A stretch of 15,175 nt of DNA from Nitrospinota bacterium. Its GTDB lineage: Bacteria; Nitrospinota_A; UBA7883; JADGGD01. Position numbers and translations under genes: made by a program. Below, piece by piece: positions 1-7,131 of the stretch (the first letter of the stretch is position 1; every line of letters begins with the position of its first letter). The DNA lies in assembly GCA_015229165.1 (NCBI GenBank), contig JADGCD010000032.1:1-15175 (forward strand). Reading direction: 5' to 3'. The notes below the pieces were generated by a model, which was not told where the DNA came from, searched no databases, and was given only the letters and a program-made list of their open reading frames with translations.

Positions 1-191
1 CGATCCGGGAGGGGCTCCCCTTCGTCCATCTCCATCTTACGCTGGCCGACCGGGAGGGGCGGGTGACCGGCGGGCATCTGGCGGGGGGGACGGTGGTCTT
101 CGCCTGCGAGTTCTCGATCGCCGTCCTGACCGGGCCGCCGCTGGTGCGGGAACACGACGAGCTGACCGGGCTCAACCTCTGGCGGTTCTGA
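1..191 (+). CDS. PPC (DUF296) domain protein, C-terminal part
   Basis: This is an open frame running in from the window edge (first whole codon at base 3) to TGA at 189-191, giving 62 residues. The stretch HLHLTLADREGRVTGGHL, then the hydrophobic segment with VVFACEFSIAVL, and the end REHDELTGLNLWRF match the final beta-strands of the PPC domain (plants and prokaryotes conserved, formerly DUF296). In that family an HLH.TL.D..G.V.GGHL motif and a D..TGL.LW ending are typical. Bacterial PPC proteins are usually single-domain, about 140 residues, trimeric, and of unsettled function; plant relatives bind AT-rich DNA through an added AT-hook. The N-terminal half lies outside the window, so extra domains cannot be excluded. 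The gene converges on the FmdB-type gene. Family call is by motif recognition only. Confidence 0.75.
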   Translation, partial: IREGLPFVHLHLTLADREGRVTGGHLAGGTVVFACEFSIAVLTGPPLVREHDELTGLNLWRF

Positions 192-198
192 CGGGACG

Positions 199-230
199 AA
201 AAAAAACCGGGAGGGGTCGCCCCCTCCCGG
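199..230 (-). terminator. Intrinsic terminator of the FmdB-type gene
   Basis: A perfect 10-bp GC-rich stem (207-216 with 221-230) closes a 4-base loop. On the minus strand it is followed at once by eight T (the A-run at 199-206). It starts 18 bases past the minus-strand stop at 249. In the plus direction the stem also follows the PPC gene, but the tail there is only weakly T-rich, so its main role should be for the minus strand. Confidence 0.9.
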
Positions 231-248
231 CGTTGGGTCTGTTACGGC

Positions 249-527
249 TCAGGTGGAGGAGGCCGCCGGACAGCCGCCGGAAGGACACCCGCCGCCGCTG
301 GCGCAGGCCGGGGCGGGGGCCGCCGCAGCCGGTTTGGCCGTCGAATAGCCGTCTTTGTACCACCCTCCCCCTTTCAGGTGGAAGGCGTTGGAGGACATGA
401 GCTTTTTCACCTTCCCCTTGCAGGAGGAGTCGGCCTGGTTGTGTTTGGTCAGGGGCTCGGCGGAGAGGCTCCGGTTGACTTCGAAGACTTCGCCGCACTT
501 CTCGCACTGATATTCGTAAATCGGCAT
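249..527 (-). CDS. FmdB-type zinc-ribbon protein
   Basis: A 92-residue protein opening with MPIYEYQCEKCGEVFEV, the signature of the FmdB / putative regulatory zinc-ribbon family (CxxC at C8 and C11). The family block SSNAFHLKGGGWYKDGY (residues 45-61) follows. FmdB was named for a proposed regulator of formamidase genes, but most members have no proven role. The second zinc half-site is odd: relatives carry CPxCG near residues 29-33, while here the stretch reads KHNQADSSCKGK with a single cysteine (C36) and H29. The low-complexity tail is Ala/Pro then Gly/Ser/Cys-rich, with C75, C81 and C86. The start is supported by GGGAG upstream with a spacing of about 9. It has its own promoter and terminator, so it is monocistronic. 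The family is clear; the function is not. Confidence 0.9.
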   Translation of the reverse strand: MPIYEYQCEKCGEVFEVNRSLSAEPLTKHNQADSSCKGKVKKLMSSNAFHLKGGGWYKDGYSTAKPAAAAPAPACASGGGCPSGGCPAASST

Positions 528-576
528 CGCTGGTCACTCCCATTACCCCGCGTCGGGGAACGTACGTCTCAGGTTC

Positions 577-605
577 TTTATAAGACCCCACCCTTCCCCT
601 GTCAA
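577..605 (-). promoter_or_regulatory. Near-consensus sigma70 promoter of the FmdB-type gene
   Basis: Read on the minus strand: TTGACA (600-605), a 17-base spacer, then TATAAA (577-582). This is a perfect -35, a 5/6 -10 and optimal spacing. Transcription should start near 570, leaving a leader of about 43 bases with a small hairpin (CCCCG/CGGGG at 546-558). A 6-bp inverted repeat (605-610 with 617-622) touches the -35 edge and might be an operator or chance. It is by far the best promoter match in the window. Confidence 0.8.
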
Positions 606-686
606 GCGCCCGCAAAGGCGCTCGCTCCCCTTCGTTACTCACCATCAGCCCGGCGTCTTCGCGCAGTCGCCGACAGGTCGAAACGC

Positions 687-1607
687 TCAGAAATGGGTCA
701 GCCAGTGGCGGTAGGCGGCGCTTTTCCCCTTGAGGATGTCGAAGAAGGCGCTCTGGATTCTCCGGCTGACCGGCCCCAACCCCCCGGCGCCAATGATCCG
801 CCGGTCGAGGGAGTTGATGGGGGTCATCTCGGCGGCGGTGCCGGTGAAGAAAGCTTCGTCGGACAGGTAGACCTCGTCCCGCGAGAAGTATTGCTCCTCC
901 ACGGCGATCCCCATCTCCCGGGCCACCACCATGATCGAGTCGCGGGTGATCCCCTCCAGCGTGGAGGTAAGGGGCGGGGTCTTCAGCTTGCCGTTTCGCA
1001 CGATGAACAGGTTCTCCCCCGACCCCTCGGCGACAAAACCGTTGGGGTCGAGCAGCAGCGCCTCGTCATAACCGTCGTTGACCGCTTCCAGCTTGGCCAT
1101 GATGGAGTTGACGTAGGCGCCGCACACCTTGGCCTTGGTCATGAAGACGTTGGGATGGTGCCGGGTGAAACTGGAGGTTTTCACGTCGATCCCCTTCTCC
1201 AGCGCCTCCTCCCCCAGATAGGCGCCCCACGACCAGACGGCGATGCCCAGATGGACCGAACTCCCCTTGCAGTTCAACCCCCGCACTTCGTCCCCCAGAT
1301 AGACCAGCGGACGGATGTACCCCTGCCGCAGCTTGTTGGCCCGCAGGGTGTCGAGGACGGCCCGGTTGACCTCCTCTTCGGTGAAGGGGATCTGGATGCC
1401 GACGATCCGGGCGGAGGTGAAGAGCCGCCGGGTATGCTCGGCCAGCCGGAAGACGGCGGGGCCGTCGGCGGTCTCGTAGCAACGGATCCCCTCGAAGACG
1501 CCGAGGCCGTAGTGGAGGGTGTGGGTCAGCAGGTGGACGTTGGCGTCGTCCCAATTGACGAGTCGGCCGTCCATCCATATTTTTTCGGAACGGGGAGCGG
1601 AAGCCAT
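687..1607 (-). CDS. ilvE: Branched-chain amino acid aminotransferase
   Basis: 306 residues, the usual length for class IV PLP aminotransferases of the IlvE type. It transfers the amino group between glutamate and the 2-oxo acids of leucine, isoleucine and valine, in the cytoplasm. Visible motifs are HTLHYGLGVFEGIRCY (29-44), IRPLVYLG (98-105), the PLP lysine expected at K160 in TKAKVCGAYVNS, the EGSGENLF phosphate-binding block (194-201), TLEGITRDSI (216-225), and the C-terminal FFTGTAAEMTPI (253-264). The ATG at 1605-1607 is preceded by GGAG with 5-base spacing. The same frame stays open far upstream to 2477, but that part is antisense to the eIF-2B-like gene and is not coding. A promoter lies upstream and no clear terminator is seen before the next gene. 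BCAT is preferred over D-amino acid aminotransferase or 4-amino-4-deoxychorismate lyase because of the close match to IlvE. Confidence 0.95.
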   Translation of the reverse strand: MASAPRSEKIWMDGRLVNWDDANVHLLTHTLHYGLGVFEGIRCYETADGPAVFRLAEHTRRLFTSARIVGIQIPFTEEEVNRAVLDTLRANKLRQGYIRPLVYLGDEVRGLNCKGSSVHLGIAVWSWGAYLGEEALEKGIDVKTSSFTRHHPNVFMTKAKVCGAYVNSIMAKLEAVNDGYDEALLLDPNGFVAEGSGENLFIVRNGKLKTPPLTSTLEGITRDSIMVVAREMGIAVEEQYFSRDEVYLSDEAFFTGTAAEMTPINSLDRRIIGAGGLGPVSRRIQSAFFDILKGKSAAYRHWLTHF

Positions 1608-1646
1608 TGAGTCTCCGGAAGATGAAGTGGCGATGCGAATCCTTTT

Positions 1647-1676
1647 AGTATGCCTTCCCGCAGTGGCGCCCGTCAA
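1647..1676 (-). promoter_or_regulatory. Candidate sigma70 promoter of ilvE
   Basis: On the minus strand TTGACG (1671-1676, 5/6) is followed by an 18-base spacer and CATACT (1647-1652, 4/6), about 40 bases before the ilvE start. It lies back to back with the candidate plus-strand promoter at 1708-1736, so the gap can serve both genes. Drawn by eye from consensus. Confidence 0.5.
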
Positions 1677-1707
1677 GGGAGCCGCGCCGGGGAAGCGCGT
1701 TCTCCGG

Positions 1708-1736
1708 TTGCCCCCCTCCGGCATGAGGCGTATCAT
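1708..1736 (+). promoter_or_regulatory. Candidate sigma70 promoter of the eIF-2B-like gene
   Basis: TTGCCC (1708-1713, 4/6), a 17-base spacer and TATCAT (1731-1736, 5/6) precede the start codon at 1772. The predicted start of transcription is near 1743. A good Shine-Dalgarno GGAGG (1762-1766) sits 5 bases before the ATG, so the start of this broken gene still carries intact expression signals. Confidence 0.5.
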
Positions 1737-1771
1737 CCCACTTTGTCGCCGTTTCATACCCGGAGGCGCAC

Positions 1772-2624
1772 ATGAAAACACTGGACGACATTCGGGACGA
1801 CACGGACCACGGCGCCGCCCAGTTGGCCCGGTGGGGGGTAAAGATTCTGGGGGGGGAGCCGCTCGTTCGAAGAGGCCCGGGCCAACGCCCGGGGACTGGC
1901 CGCCTGCCGCCCGGTCATGGCGCCGCTGGCCTACTGGGCCGCCCGGTTCGTGGCGGAGGGGTTCCGTGAACCGACGCTCGACCCGGACCGCTCCGCCGCC
2001 ATCGCCGTCGCCCTGACCGGAGAGATGGACCGGATGGCCTCCGACGGGGTGGAGGGCGCCCGCCTCCTGCTGGGAACGGCCCGGCGGATCGTCACCCTCT
2101 CCTGGTCGTCGACGGTCCTGTCGCTGCTGGCCGGAGGGCTCCCCCGGTCGACGCCGGTTCTGGTGGGGGAGTCGCGCCCCCTCAACGAAGGGCGGATGAC
2201 CGCCGAGCGGCTGGCTTCGGCGATGTTCCGGGTGACGGTGGTCACCGACGCCGCCCTGTCGGGGTCGCTGGCCGATGGGGATATTCTCCTGATCGGGGCC
2301 GACACGATTCTCCCCGACGGGGGGGTGGTCAACAAGAGCGGAAGCTACCCGGCGGCGCTGGCCGCCCGGGAGGCGGGGGTTCCCCTCTGGGTGGCGGCCG
2401 ACACCGCCAAGATCGCCCCCGTCGGAAGCCATCCCCGCCACGAGGAGGGGAATCCTTCCCATGTCTGGCTCGACCACCCCGGCCTCTGCCGCAATCCGGT
2501 CTTCGAAACGGTCCCGGCCCGGCTGGTCACCGGCTACCTGACCGAACGGGGGGCGGTGGGGCGGGCTGAAATCGAAAGGGAGGCGGACCGGACGGCCCGC
2601 CTCCTTCGGTTACTGGAAGCCTGA
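1772..2624 (+). pseudogene. eIF-2B-like (IF-2B domain) protein gene with a one-base frameshift
   Basis: Two frames together make one protein. Frame A starts at ATG 1772 (GGAGG 5 bases upstream) and would stop at 1969; frame B is open from before 1854 to TGA 2622-2624. The join falls in eight G at 1849-1856. Removing one G gives a continuous 283-residue protein through ILGGSRSFEEARANARGLAA. Frame B carries the IF-2B family signature: VGESRPLNEG (131-140), GADTILPDGGVVNKSGSY (175-192) and VPLWVAADTAKI (204-215). These match the eIF-2B alpha/beta/delta, MtnA and ribose-1,5-bisphosphate isomerase superfamily. Bacterial stand-alone members have no agreed function; sugar-phosphate isomerase chemistry is a family-level guess. 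The stop abuts the convergent nhaB stop with no bases between. It could be a real pseudogene, a slippage-controlled gene or a base-count error. Confidence 0.8.
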
Positions 2625-4121
2625 TTACAGCAAGTAATTGACCGCCAACACCGCCGTGATGTTCATCGTGACGGTGTAGGGCAGGGCGGCCACGAGCATC
2701 CGCATGTACGAAAGCTGGATCAGACCCGCCAGCGAACTGGTAAGCAGGAACAGGAACGCCGCCTGCCCGTTGGGGGTGGCCACCGAGGCGATGTTGGTTC
2801 CGGTGTTGATCGCCACGGCGATCAGGTCGTACTGGGCCCGGTCGATCTTCCCCGCCTCGAAGGCGGCTTTGGCCTCGTTGATATAGACGGTGGCCACGAA
2901 GACGTTGTCGGAGATCGACGAGAGGATGCCGCTGGCGGCGAAGAACCCGACCAACTGGCTATGCCCCTCGAGGGCGAGGGTCCAGTCGACGATGGGGCGG
3001 AAGAGCTGCTGGTCGTGAATCACCGCCACGATGGCGAAGAAGACCACCAGCAGCGCGGTGAAGGGGAGCGACTCCTGGAAGGCCCGTCCGATCTGGTGCT
3101 CTTCGGTGATCCCGTTGAAGGTGGTCAGCAGGATGATGACCGTCAGCCCGATGATCCCCACTTCGGCCAGATGGAAAGCCAGCGCGAAGATCAGGAAGAC
3201 GCCGACCAACGCCTGCACCACCAGCCGGGCCTTGGCCCGACCGTCCCGCAACGAGGCCTCCTTGGCGGCGTATTCCTCCAGCACCCCCCGGACCTTCTCC
3301 GGCAGGGCGGCACCGTACCCGGCGATGTGGAACTTCTCCACGGCGACGCAGGTCAGCATCCCGACCACGAAGACCGGCATCGTCACCGGCGCCATGACGA
3401 GGAAGAAGTGGACGAAGCTCCACTCCATGACATGGGCGATGAGCAGGTTCTGCGGCTCCCCCACCATGGTGGTGACCCCGCCCAACGCCGTGCCGACGGC
3501 GCCGTGCATCATCAGGTTGCGCAGATACGCCCGGAACTCCTCCAGGTCGGAGCGGTGGGCCTCGTCCACCGCCGAGTCATCGGTACGGTTATGCTCCCCC
3601 GCGTCGTCCGGGTGGCGGGAGGCCCACCGGTGGTAGACGGTGTAGAAACCGATGGCGACGGCGATGATGACCGCCACCACCGTCAGGGCGTCGAGAAACG
3701 CCGAGAGAAACGCCCCGGCGAAACAGAAGAGGAGCGACAGGAGTATTTTGCTCTTCACCCGGACGATCATGTTGGTGAAGATGAAGAGAAGAAACTCCTT
3801 CATGAAATAGATGCCGGCCACCATGAAGATCAAAAGGAGAATGACCGGAAAGTTGTGGTGGGCTTCGCTGTAGATGTTCTCGGGGGTGGTCATTCCGATG
3901 ATGACCGCCTCGATGGCCAGCAACCCTCCCGGCTGAAGGGGATAGCACTTCAACGCCATGGCCAGCGTGAAGATGAACTCGACCATCAGCGCCCACCCGG
4001 CCACGAAGGGGCTGACCCAAAAATAGAGGAGCGGGTTGAGAACGAGGAACGCCACGATGGACGCTTCGTACCAGGCGGGAGCGTAACCGAGGAAGTTGTC
4101 CCGAAAATCCTTGAGGGTCAT
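2625..4121 (-). CDS. nhaB: Na+/H+ antiporter NhaB, downstream copy
   Basis: 498 residues, close to the roughly 513 of Escherichia coli NhaB, which it resembles along its whole length as I recall that sequence. NhaB exchanges cytoplasmic Na+ for external H+ in the inner membrane. Visible family blocks are SPFVAGWALMVEFIFTLAMA (37-56), KCYPLQPGGLLAIEA (58-72), VAGIYFMKEFLLF (101-113), GAFLSAFLDALTVVAV with the conserved membrane aspartate D144, TTMVGEPQNLLIAH, SSISDNVFVATVYINEAKAA, and SVATPNGQAAFLFLLTS. Many hydrophobic segments indicate a multi-pass protein. The start MTLKDF is chosen because the twin copy begins there, with the same AAGG 11 bases upstream; an ATG at 4199 in frame is less likely. 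The protein is about 89% identical to the upstream copy without gaps. One difference in a conserved block is IASVATPNG here against IPSVATPNG in the twin. Confidence 0.93.
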   Translation of the reverse strand: MTLKDFRDNFLGYAPAWYEASIVAFLVLNPLLYFWVSPFVAGWALMVEFIFTLAMALKCYPLQPGGLLAIEAVIIGMTTPENIYSEAHHNFPVILLLIFMVAGIYFMKEFLLFIFTNMIVRVKSKILLSLLFCFAGAFLSAFLDALTVVAVIIAVAIGFYTVYHRWASRHPDDAGEHNRTDDSAVDEAHRSDLEEFRAYLRNLMMHGAVGTALGGVTTMVGEPQNLLIAHVMEWSFVHFFLVMAPVTMPVFVVGMLTCVAVEKFHIAGYGAALPEKVRGVLEEYAAKEASLRDGRAKARLVVQALVGVFLIFALAFHLAEVGIIGLTVIILLTTFNGITEEHQIGRAFQESLPFTALLVVFFAIVAVIHDQQLFRPIVDWTLALEGHSQLVGFFAASGILSSISDNVFVATVYINEAKAAFEAGKIDRAQYDLIAVAINTGTNIASVATPNGQAAFLFLLTSSLAGLIQLSYMRMLVAALPYTVTMNITAVLAVNYLL

Positions 4122-4170
4122 GACCCGTAACGCCTTCTGTGGGGCCCCCGCAGCGGGGACCGAAGCCGCT

Positions 4171-4199
4171 ATCTTAGGCGAGGGGCCGCGCTTGCGCAA
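4171..4199 (-). promoter_or_regulatory. Weak candidate promoter for the downstream nhaB copy
   Basis: On the minus strand TTGCGC (4194-4199, 4/6), a 17-base spacer and TAAGAT (4171-4176, 4/6) lie in the 158-base gap between the two nhaB copies. A small hairpin (CCCCG/CGGGG, 4146-4158) would be in the leader. I see no convincing terminator after the upstream copy, so both genes may also be read together. Weak match; other placements are possible. Confidence 0.3.
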
Positions 4200-4279
4200 C
4201 TGGACCGCTTCTGAACAAACGGGCCAACAGAGAATGGCGTTATCGTTTGATGAAGGTCCGCCCCCCCGGAGCGGTCAGA

Positions 4280-5776
4280 CTAGAGTAAAAAATAGACCGA
4301 AGCCAACGCCGTGCCAGTCATGGTGATGGTGTAGGGCAGGGCGGCGATGAACATCCGCATGTACGAAAGCTGGATCAGCCCCGCCAGCGAGCTGGTGAGC
4401 AGGAACAGGAACGCCGCCTGCCCGTTGGGGGTGGCCACCGACGGGATGTTGGTGCCGGTGTTGATGGCCACGGCGATGAGGTCGTACTGGGCCCGGTCGA
4501 TCTTCCCCGCCTCGAAGGCGGCCTTGGCCTCGTTGATATAGACGGTGGCCACGAAGACGTTGTCGGAGATCGACGAGAGAATGCCGCTGGCGGCGAAGAA
4601 CCCGACCAACTGGTTCTTCCCTTCGAGGGCGAGGGTCCAGTCGATGATCGGCTTGAAGAGATGCTGGTCGTGGATCACCGCCACGATGGCGAAGAAGACC
4701 ACCAACAACGCGGTGAAGGGGAGCGACTCTTCAAAAGCCCGACCGATCTGGTGCTCCTCGGTGATCCCCATGAAGGCGGTCAGCAGGATGATGACCGTCA
4801 GCCCGATGATCCCCACCTCCGCCAGATGGAGGGCAAGCGCGAAGATCAGAAAAACGCCGACCAACGCCTGCACCACCAGCCGGGCCTTGGCCCGCCCGTC
4901 CCGCAACGAGGCCTCCTTGGCGGCGTACTCTTCCAGAACTCCCCGCACCTGCTCGGGCAACCGGGCGCCATACCCGGCGATGCGCAACTTCTCCACGGCG
5001 ACACAGGTCAGCATCCCGACCACGAAGACCGGCATCGTCACCGGGGTCATGATCAGGAAGAACTCGACAAAGTCCCACTCCATGACATGGGCGATGAGAA
5101 GGTTCTGCGGCTCGCCGACCAGGGTGGTGACACCGCCCAACGCGGTGCCGACGGCGCCGTGCATCATCAGGTTGCGCAAATACGCCCGGAACTCCTCCAG
5201 ATCGGAGCGGTGGGCCTCGTCCACCGCGGCGTCGTTGGCCCGGTTATGCCCTCCGGCGTCGTCCGGGTGGCGGGAGGCCCACCGGTGGTAGACGGTGTAG
5301 AACCCCACCGCCACGGCGATGATCACCGCCGTCACCGTCAGAGCGTCGAGAAACGCCGAGAGAAACGCCCCGGAGAAACAGAAGAGGAGCGACAGGGCGA
5401 TCTTGCTCTTCACCCGGATCACCATGTTGGTGAAGAAGAAGAGGAGAAACTCCTTCATGAAATAGATGCCGGCCACCATGAAGACCAGAAGAAGGATGAC
5501 CGGGAAGTTGTGGTGGGCTTCGTTGTAGACGCTCTCGGCGGAGGTCATCCCCATGGCCACCGCTTCGATAGCCAGCAATCCCCCCGGCTGGAGGGGGTAG
5601 CACTTCAACGCCATGGCCAGCGTGAAAATGAACTCGGCCATCAGAGCCCACCCGGCGACGAAGGGGCTGACCCAGAAATAGAGAATCGGATTCACGAAAA
5701 GAAACGCCACGATGGCCGCTTCGTACCAGGCGGGAGCGTAGCCGAGGAAGTTGTCCCGAAAATCTTTGAGGGTCAT
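4280..5776 (-). CDS. nhaB: Na+/H+ antiporter NhaB, upstream copy
   Basis: 498 residues, the first of two tandem nhaB genes in the direction of transcription. It has the same landmarks as its neighbour: SPFVAGWALMAEFIFTLAMA, KCYPLQPGGLLAIEA, GAFLSAFLDALTVTAV with the conserved aspartate D144, TTLVGEPQNLLIAH, SSISDNVFVATVYINEAKAA, and TNIPSVATPNGQAAFLFLL. This copy keeps the IPSVATP form closest to the NhaB sequences I recall. By hand I count about 53 substitutions between the two proteins and no gaps. They cluster near residues 21-31, 74-85, 225-235 and the last 15, while long blocks are unchanged. The start MTLKDF at 5774-5776 has AAAGG upstream at the same spacing as in the twin. It lies 132 bases after holA. 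Na+/H+ exchange at the inner membrane is expected; different ion affinity or regulation between copies is only possible, not shown. Confidence 0.93.
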   Translation of the reverse strand: MTLKDFRDNFLGYAPAWYEAAIVAFLFVNPILYFWVSPFVAGWALMAEFIFTLAMALKCYPLQPGGLLAIEAVAMGMTSAESVYNEAHHNFPVILLLVFMVAGIYFMKEFLLFFFTNMVIRVKSKIALSLLFCFSGAFLSAFLDALTVTAVIIAVAVGFYTVYHRWASRHPDDAGGHNRANDAAVDEAHRSDLEEFRAYLRNLMMHGAVGTALGGVTTLVGEPQNLLIAHVMEWDFVEFFLIMTPVTMPVFVVGMLTCVAVEKLRIAGYGARLPEQVRGVLEEYAAKEASLRDGRAKARLVVQALVGVFLIFALALHLAEVGIIGLTVIILLTAFMGITEEHQIGRAFEESLPFTALLVVFFAIVAVIHDQHLFKPIIDWTLALEGKNQLVGFFAASGILSSISDNVFVATVYINEAKAAFEAGKIDRAQYDLIAVAINTGTNIPSVATPNGQAAFLFLLTSSLAGLIQLSYMRMFIAALPYTITMTGTALASVYFLL

Positions 5777-5835
5777 GATGGAGAACGCCTTTCCAGTTTG
5801 TGACAGACCCCCCTTGAGGGACGCCGGATTGGTGT

Positions 5836-5864
5836 ATCGTACGATGGGGGCGCTGAATGTGCAA
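5836..5864 (-). promoter_or_regulatory. Weak candidate promoter for the upstream nhaB copy
   Basis: On the minus strand TTGCAC (5859-5864, 3/6), a 17-base spacer and TACGAT (5836-5841, 4/6) lie 60-88 bases before the nhaB start, in the 132-base gap after holA. No clear terminator for holA is visible in this gap. Low-scoring match given for completeness. Confidence 0.25.
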
Positions 5865-5908
5865 CCCTTTGATATAGGCTGCTTAGCGTAACGCCCCCTG
5901 TGCGGGAG

Positions 5909-6976
5909 CTAGTCGGAGCAGAGGCGAAAGGTCAGCCGCGTCAGGGCCGCCGTGTCGGGAAGGCCGGACCGCATCGGATCGAGGGTGGCGGCCATGACCT
6001 CGTTGAGCGCAAGACGAATCCGGTTCTCGTCCCACCGCCCGGCGTCGGCCTGGGCGCCTTTGAGCATGTATTCGGGAATCCCCATCTGCGCCGCCACCTC
6101 CTGGCTCGGGAGGTTCCGCCGACGCCCGTCGATCACGGCCCAGAGCCGAAGAAGCTCTGTCCCGATCAGTTTGAGTATCTGTTGGGAGGGGACGTTCTGG
6201 GCGGTCAGGCTGGCCAGCGCATCGACGGCGGCGGCAAGGTTGCGCCGCCGCAGGGCGTCGATGAAACTGAAGACCGATTTCTGCTTATGGTCGCCGACGG
6301 TGGACTCGACATCCTCCCGGGTGACGGCGGCGGCGTCGCCGACGTAGGCCACCAGCTTGTCGATCTCCCCCGCCACCCGCTCGGTGTCGGTCCCGGAAAG
6401 GTCGACCAGCAGGGCGGCCACCTCTTTCGGGATCGAGACCCCCTTCTGCGCGAACCGCTCCGCCGCCCAGCGGGCCACTTCGGCCGCCGTGGGGGGGACC
6501 ACTTTGACGATCTCCCCCCCTCCGGCGGCGATGGCCTTGGCCAAGGGAGATCCTTCCAGCCCGGCGCCCCCTTTCCGGTCGTCCCTGGGGGGGGCGACGG
6601 CGAGGATCAGGGTGGAGGTGGGGTTCGGATTCGCGGCGTAGGCGGCCAGCTCCTTTTGCCATTCGGCGGCCACCGACACAAGCGGCCCGACGAGGGCCAC
6701 CTTGCCGCCGCCGAACATGGCGACGGTGTTCAATTGGGCGACGATCTCGGCGACGGATGTTCCCTCCCCCACCTGGGGCCGTTTCGGGTCGGGCAGGAAC
6801 AGGTACCGGAAGTAGCTCTCTTCACCCAGCTCGGCGACAATCCGGTCTTTCAACCGTCCGGCCAGCTCCGCCACGCGACGCTGGTCGTCGCCGAAGATCA
6901 GGTAGACCGGCTTGCGGACGAACCCGTCCCGGGCGGCGAGCCCCTTTTCGAGGACGGCGGGGGTGATCGCTCCCAT
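5909..6976 (-). CDS. holA: DNA polymerase III, delta subunit
   Basis: 355 residues, typical of HolA (about 340). The delta subunit is part of the clamp-loader complex and opens the beta sliding clamp at primed DNA. The N-terminal PVYLIFGDDQRRVAELAGRLKDRIV (residues 23-47) matches the family's YLL.G.D....E motif, and LNTVAMFGGGKVALV (82-96) matches the LNT.SLFG....V.V block. GTDTERVAGEIDKLVAYVG in the middle third and the C-terminal SFIDALRRRNLAAAVDAL and QILKLIGTELLRLWAV fit the helical collar domain. The start at 6974-6976 is followed by good family alignment; upstream there is only a weak GAGA. The frame is open back to 7267, but that runs through a repeat element and antisense to the phosphoesterase gene. 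The start codon lies 9 bases from the end of the inverted-repeat element at 6986-7131. Confidence 0.88.
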   Translation of the reverse strand: MGAITPAVLEKGLAARDGFVRKPVYLIFGDDQRRVAELAGRLKDRIVAELGEESYFRYLFLPDPKRPQVGEGTSVAEIVAQLNTVAMFGGGKVALVGPLVSVAAEWQKELAAYAANPNPTSTLILAVAPPRDDRKGGAGLEGSPLAKAIAAGGGEIVKVVPPTAAEVARWAAERFAQKGVSIPKEVAALLVDLSGTDTERVAGEIDKLVAYVGDAAAVTREDVESTVGDHKQKSVFSFIDALRRRNLAAAVDALASLTAQNVPSQQILKLIGTELLRLWAVIDGRRRNLPSQEVAAQMGIPEYMLKGAQADAGRWDENRIRLALNEVMAATLDPMRSGLPDTAALTRLTFRLCSD

Positions 6977-6985
6977 GGTCGTCTC

Positions 6986-7131
6986 TAGCGGGTAGGTGAA
7001 AAACGTTTTCGAGGCAGGCGATACAAGGAAAAAGCGGGTGAGGGAGCGGAGTGTACACGGGAGTACATGAGCATCCCGAAGCCGATTTCGACGCCGTAGC
7101 GACCACGCAGATAGTTTTTCACCACCCGCTA
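6986..7131. repeat. 146-bp palindromic element with terminal inverted repeats
   Basis: The ends are imperfect inverted repeats. The left arm TAGCGGGTAGGTGAAAAAC (6986-7004) and the right arm read in reverse complement, TAGCGGGTGGTGAAAAAC (7114-7131), differ by one inserted A. Inside is TGTAC/GTACA around six bases, near 7051-7066, flanked by GGGA and TCCC. The element fills nearly all of the gap between the phosphoesterase and holA. It carries no gene. The core (GGAGCGGAGTGTACAC then GTACATGAGCATC) resembles short dispersed intergenic repeats that I recall from Geobacter-type genomes; this is memory, not a search. It could act as a MITE-like unit or, in the operon RNA, as a hairpin affecting stability or termination. 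Confidence 0.7.

Noticed and set aside
605..686. Terminator after ilvE
   Set aside because: Short inverted repeats are present (for example AGCGCC/GGCGCT) but without a T run on the minus strand.
378..1610. Plus-strand open frame of 410 codons opposite ilvE and the FmdB-type gene
   Set aside because: It is the antisense shadow of two recognisable genes and has no motif of its own.
4122..4199. 26-residue N-terminal extension of the downstream nhaB copy
   Set aside because: The twin gene starts at MTLKDF with the same upstream AAGG spacing, and the extension does not match NhaB.
2961..5803. Two plus-strand open frames rich in His and Asp, opposite the nhaB copies
   Set aside because: They resemble each other only because the nhaB genes are duplicated; their composition is the antisense of membrane-protein codons.
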